Below, piece after piece: positions 6,339 to 9,154 of a DNA stretch of 9,154 bases. Origin of the DNA: Pseudobdellovibrio sp. Its GTDB lineage: Bacteria > Bdellovibrionota > Bdellovibrionia > Bdellovibrionales > Bdellovibrionaceae. The translations under genes were made by a program, and so were the position numbers. The notes beneath the pieces are model-generated. The model did no database searches. It was not told the DNA's origin and saw only the letters and a program-made list of their open reading frames with translations. How positions within the stretch are numbered: position 1 is the first letter of the stretch; every line of letters starts with the position of its first letter. The stretch is taken from assembly GCA_025449725.1 (NCBI GenBank), contig JANWIU010000149.1:1-9154 (forward strand). Reading direction: 5' to 3'.

Positions 6339-7306
6339 TACAACCAGGGATCCTGCTGACTAAGATAATTTGTAACGTAATCATTGATCGCTTTTTCTAA
6401 CGGCCATTGCGGCTCGCTTAGGCCGGCGTTACGCCATTTTGTCATATCGGCTTCTGTGAAATATTGATATTGCCCTTTAATGTTATCAGGCATTTCAAGC
6501 CATTTTAAACTCAGCGGTTTTTTCATGGCTTCAAAAAGAGCTTTCGCCATATCCAGCCAGCTGCGGGCTTTTCCGAAACCCATGTTGTAGATGCCGCTCT
6601 CTGGTTTTTTATCCATGAGCTCTTTCATCCAACGGGTAACATCTTTTACGTAAATGAAATCGCGCAACTGTTCGCCATCGGCGTATTGAGCGTTGTAAGA
6701 TTTAAATAACCCCAGTTCAGAAGTCGCTGCAATTTGATGAAACGCTTTGAACGCAACTGACGCCATTGATCCTTTTTCGTATTCATTAGGACCGAAGACA
6801 TTAAAGAATTTTACGCCGTACCAGTTCTCTGGAAACATGCTTTGCTTTAAAGCCCAGCGGTCCATAATCACTTTTGATTCGCCATAAAGATTCAGAGGCT
6901 TTAGTTTTTCAGGATCAAAACTGTCGTTGAAACCGTTTTCACCGGCGCCATAAGTGGCGGCACTGCTGGCGTAAATAATGCTTTTTCGGTACTGAGTGCA
7001 CCACTCAAAAAGGCGTTGCGTGTACTGAAAGTTGTTGGAGTACAGGAAGCTCCAGTCGGTTTCGGTCGTTGAAGAACAGGCCCCCATATGAATAACCCAT
7101 GAGACCTTCTTTTTGGCCTCATCGCTCATTAAATAACTCCACAGCTCTCCGGCTTCGAAGAATTGAGAGTATTGTACTTTTTTCAAAAGGTTGCGTTTTT
7201 CTAACGAAACGGAGTCTACGCAGATGATATCTGTAATGCCGGCCTGGTTTAGCTCCCAAACCATTGCGCTCCCGATAAATCCATTAGCTCCTGTAACGAT
7301 AATCAT
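6338..7306 (-). CDS. hldD: ADP-L-glycero-D-manno-heptose 6-epimerase
   Basis: Inverts C6 of ADP-D-glycero-D-manno-heptose, the last step in making the heptose donor for the lipopolysaccharide inner core. It is a cytosolic extended short-chain dehydrogenase/reductase. With the ATG at 7306 the protein has 322 residues (E. coli 310) and begins MIIVTGANGFIGS, matching the E. coli N-terminus and its Rossmann glycine motif. Other family blocks follow in order: GACSSTTE, YASSAATYG, the catalytic YGESK (Tyr141, Lys145), FNVFGPNE, KGSMASVAF and RDFIYVKDV. An ATG 14 codons upstream (7348) is possible but would add residues before the usual start. It would also overlap a promoter-like -35/-10 pair whose predicted start is the A of the 7306 ATG. 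The gene ends in TAA overlapping the hydroxylase ATG. Its presence shows a Gram-negative heptose-containing envelope. Confidence 0.95.
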   Translation of the reverse strand: MIIVTGANGFIGSAMVWELNQAGITDIICVDSVSLEKRNLLKKVQYSQFFEAGELWSYLMSDEAKKKVSWVIHMGACSSTTETDWSFLYSNNFQYTQRLFEWCTQYRKSIIYASSAATYGAGENGFNDSFDPEKLKPLNLYGESKVIMDRWALKQSMFPENWYGVKFFNVFGPNEYEKGSMASVAFKAFHQIAATSELGLFKSYNAQYADGEQLRDFIYVKDVTRWMKELMDKKPESGIYNMGFGKARSWLDMAKALFEAMKKPLSLKWLEMPDNIKGQYQYFTEADMTKWRNAGLSEPQWPLEKAINDYVTNYLSQQDPWL

Positions 7307-7312
7307 GCGGAC

Positions 7313-7342
7313 AGTATGTTTTATGACTCGTGATGTTCGCAA
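7313..7342 (-). promoter_or_regulatory. candidate sigma-70 promoter of the hldD operon, leaderless start
   Basis: On the minus strand TTGCGA (7342-7337) and CATACT (7318-7313) are spaced 18 bp. The expected transcription start, 7 nt after the -10, is 7306, the first base of the preferred hldD start codon. No Shine-Dalgarno is present before that ATG, consistent with a leaderless mRNA. Confidence 0.45.
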
Positions 7343-7348
7343 GCACAT

Positions 7349-7526
7349 TGTTACAGACGGCTGAAAACCTTTTGCTCATTGATGAAATTTCTACTCTGGG
7401 AAACCCTTAAATCCATTAAATGTGCAGTTAAGGAAGAGCTGGAAGTTTAAGAAAATAGGCATTTAGATTGCTCCTTTCAGACCTATTGAAGCCGTTTATC
7501 GCGAAGACGGCTTTTACGGGAGAAAA
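7349..7526. other. divergent intergenic region between hldD and the S41 protease
   Basis: This 178-bp spacer separates divergent genes and should hold the promoter of the protease; I see no convincing -35/-10 pair for it. It contains a 22-codon ATG frame (7382-7450) without a Shine-Dalgarno, an AGACGGCT 8-mer present twice (7355-7362 and 7505-7512), and a hairpin just before the protease start. Confidence 0.6.
7490..7515 (+). terminator. hairpin with short T run just before the S41 protease start
   Basis: AGCCGT (7490-7495) pairs with ACGGCT (7507-7512) around an 11-nt loop, followed by TTTTA. It resembles a weak intrinsic terminator and sits just upstream of the GGGAG ribosome site (7518-7522). 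It may act as an attenuator or modulate ribosome access. The short stem and T run make termination uncertain. Confidence 0.35.
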
Positions 7527-9128
7527 GTGAAACTTTTAAAGTCACTTTTGGCTTCGGCCATGGGGTTCATTTTGGGGATGGTTTTGGCGGGTGTCGGGGG
7601 ACTTTCTGCCGAAACTCTGTTTAGCCTTAACTCGAAGGCGGAGAACACAAAAAAACTGGAAAACTATTGGGCTGAAACGGGAATTGGGTTCGCAGATGTG
7701 GAAGCTTTTGTTTCCAATGAAAAATGCGGCGGCCAAAAAAATACCATTTACGATTCAACGTATTACAAAGCCTGTGTCAGCGCTATCGTTCAAGGCGCAA
7801 GAAGCGTGGATCTTAAGTTGTCTCCTGTTACCGGCAAACTGGAGCCCGCAGCTGCGGATTCGCAACTGCTTGATGAAATGTCTGAAGCGCAATTACTTGA
7901 GCATTACCGGTATCATCAAACCAAGCCGGACTTCGATGAGAGTCTAAAGGTTATGTTCAGTCAGGCGAGTGCCGCCAAAGTTTCGATGTTGGCCGGGCAA
8001 TTGATCAATTCGTTTTTATCGATTTACCTGGATGCCCACACGTATATTCTTCCTTCGAATTATTACAATCAGGTTTCTAATAAAATTGAAAGATCAAAAT
8101 ATTTCGTCGGCGTTTCTTATGAAAGAAAAAACGGCGCGCTTGTTATCCAAAGAGTGGCTAAAAATTCAGACGCGGATATTTCGGGATTAAAAGTCGGTGA
8201 TCAGTTGTTGAAAATTAATGGCAAAGATGTTTCATCATTTGCGTATTCAGCTGTAAGTAAGATTTTAAAAAATGAGAAAACCAAAACCTTTGAATTTGAA
8301 ATTTTAAGAAACGCTCAGGTTCAAAGCATTTCTTTGAACCGAACTTACCGCCTGATCAGTCATGTTCAGTACAACAATTTGAAAGACGGTAAAAAAGTCG
8401 GGTTGCTGACGCTTTCAAAATTTACTAAAGGCGCCTGCGCTGAACTGGCCACAGTATTGAAAGCGAATGAACCGGAAGCTTTAGTTTTGGATTTGCGAGA
8501 CAATCCGGGCGGGCATCTTAATGAGATGGCTTGTATTGCCGGGCTTTTCTTAGGAAAAGATAAAAAAGCTTACTATGCTGAATACCTTGATTCACGACTG
8601 AATGAAGTGGTCTTAACTTCAGATGAAATGCTTTTTAAAGGGCCAATGACGGTTTTGGTTAACAGCAGATCCGCCAGCGCATCTGAAACACTGGCTGGCG
8701 CTTTAAAAGATTACAATCGCGCCATTATTGTTGGCCGGAGAACATTCGGTAAAGGCTCCTTCCAGGAACCTGAAGTGTGGCTGCAGAATCCGGAAATCAG
8801 CTTGTTTAAAACTCAGGGCCGTTATCTTTTACCGAGCCGCAACAGCACACAAGGCGTTGGGTTAAAACCTAATGTTGAACTGGCCAGAGAGGCAGATGAA
8901 ATGCGCGAGGAAGATCTTTACGTTAACCCGATTTCACGCGCCAACAAGATCTTCCCGTCATTACGATCAAGTGAACTGGTCAAAGAATTTGATTACGCTC
9001 CATGTGTGAAATCATTAAAGCCGCGAAACGCAGGTGACAGCTACATCAGCGCTGGCGTTGACGTGGTGGAATGTTCATTGAACCGAAAAAACACCTTGGC
9101 CCTTTCACAGTCAAAGAACCTGAATTAG
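7527..9128 (+). CDS. S41-family C-terminal processing peptidase, secreted or periplasmic
   Basis: A tail-specific serine protease of the Ctp/Prc type, 533 residues. Residues 1-28 form a signal peptide or anchor (charged MKLLK, then a hydrophobic run and GGLSA before Glu29). A region of unknown fold runs from about 30 to 190 and includes Cys residues. A PDZ-like domain spans about 190-275, containing YFVGVSYE and ADISGLKVGDQLLKINGKDV. The S41 core spans about 288-450, with VLDLRDNPGGHLNE near 320-333. Ser384 in SRSASASE and Lys409 in TFGKGSFQ, 25 apart as in E. coli Prc (Ser430/Lys455), form the catalytic dyad, with Gln413 completing the usual Ser/Lys/Gln set. About 80 residues follow the core, including two Cys that might form a disulfide. 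The GTG start has a GGGAG site 4 nt upstream (7518-7522). Likely roles are trimming envelope proteins; the substrate is unknown. Confidence 0.93.
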   Translation: MKLLKSLLASAMGFILGMVLAGVGGLSAETLFSLNSKAENTKKLENYWAETGIGFADVEAFVSNEKCGGQKNTIYDSTYYKACVSAIVQGARSVDLKLSPVTGKLEPAAADSQLLDEMSEAQLLEHYRYHQTKPDFDESLKVMFSQASAAKVSMLAGQLINSFLSIYLDAHTYILPSNYYNQVSNKIERSKYFVGVSYERKNGALVIQRVAKNSDADISGLKVGDQLLKINGKDVSSFAYSAVSKILKNEKTKTFEFEILRNAQVQSISLNRTYRLISHVQYNNLKDGKKVGLLTLSKFTKGACAELATVLKANEPEALVLDLRDNPGGHLNEMACIAGLFLGKDKKAYYAEYLDSRLNEVVLTSDEMLFKGPMTVLVNSRSASASETLAGALKDYNRAIIVGRRTFGKGSFQEPEVWLQNPEISLFKTQGRYLLPSRNSTQGVGLKPNVELAREADEMREEDLYVNPISRANKIFPSLRSSELVKEFDYAPCVKSLKPRNAGDSYISAGVDVVECSLNRKNTLALSQSKNLN

Positions 9129-9154
9129 GTTCCAGGTCCTGTTTGTAACAAAAG

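Noticed and set aside
7591..7947. 118-codon frame inside the S41 protease gene
   Set aside because: Same-strand overlap in a different frame; the protease frame has a signal peptide, ribosome site and intact catalytic motifs.
9117..9131. AACCT/AGGTT hairpin at the end of the S41 protease gene as a terminator
   Set aside because: Stem of 5 bp without a following T run; the window ends too soon to judge.

Overview
The window looks like chromosomal DNA from a Gram-negative bacterium, most likely Bdellovibrionota (Bdellovibrio-like). This is an inference from the gene mix: a long-form pterin-dependent phenylalanine hydroxylase, hppD-hmgA, an LPS-heptose epimerase, a divergent MotA-like protein and a secreted S41 protease. 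No rRNA, tRNA, IS element, CRISPR array or prophage gene is visible. The longest stretch without a confident gene is about 220 bp.

Left part, plus strand (1-1740): the 3' portion of 4-hydroxyphenylpyruvate dioxygenase (cut by the window edge) followed 18 bp later by homogentisate 1,2-dioxygenase. These are consecutive steps of tyrosine catabolism. Middle, plus strand (1834-3656): a MotA-like membrane protein with a long low-complexity tail and no motB beside it, then a small coiled-coil protein of unknown function. Each has a candidate -10 element ending about 7-10 nt before its start codon, so their mRNAs may be leaderless.

Right-middle, minus strand (7306 down to 3718): hldD, a phenylalanine 4-monooxygenase gene and a TrmJ/TrmH-family tRNA methyltransferase, joined by one-base stop/start overlaps (TAATG and TGATG). 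The hydroxylase is the most notable item. Its reading frame is intact for 562 codons except for one in-frame TGA at codon 130, just after the two iron-binding histidines. This separates a 129-codon N-terminal piece from a C-terminal piece carrying the third iron ligand. The hydroxylase would feed tyrosine into the hppD-hmgA route, so the mutation (or recoding, or sequencing error) bears on whether this pathway can start from phenylalanine. It may also reduce translation of the coupled methyltransferase gene.

Right end, plus strand (7527-9128): a signal-peptide-bearing C-terminal processing (S41/Ctp) protease with PDZ domain and an intact Ser/Lys/Gln catalytic set, divergent from hldD.

I see no clear multi-gene undescribed system. 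The best candidates for something new are the orphan MotA-like protein with altered pore positions, the interrupted hydroxylase, and the small coiled-coil gene.
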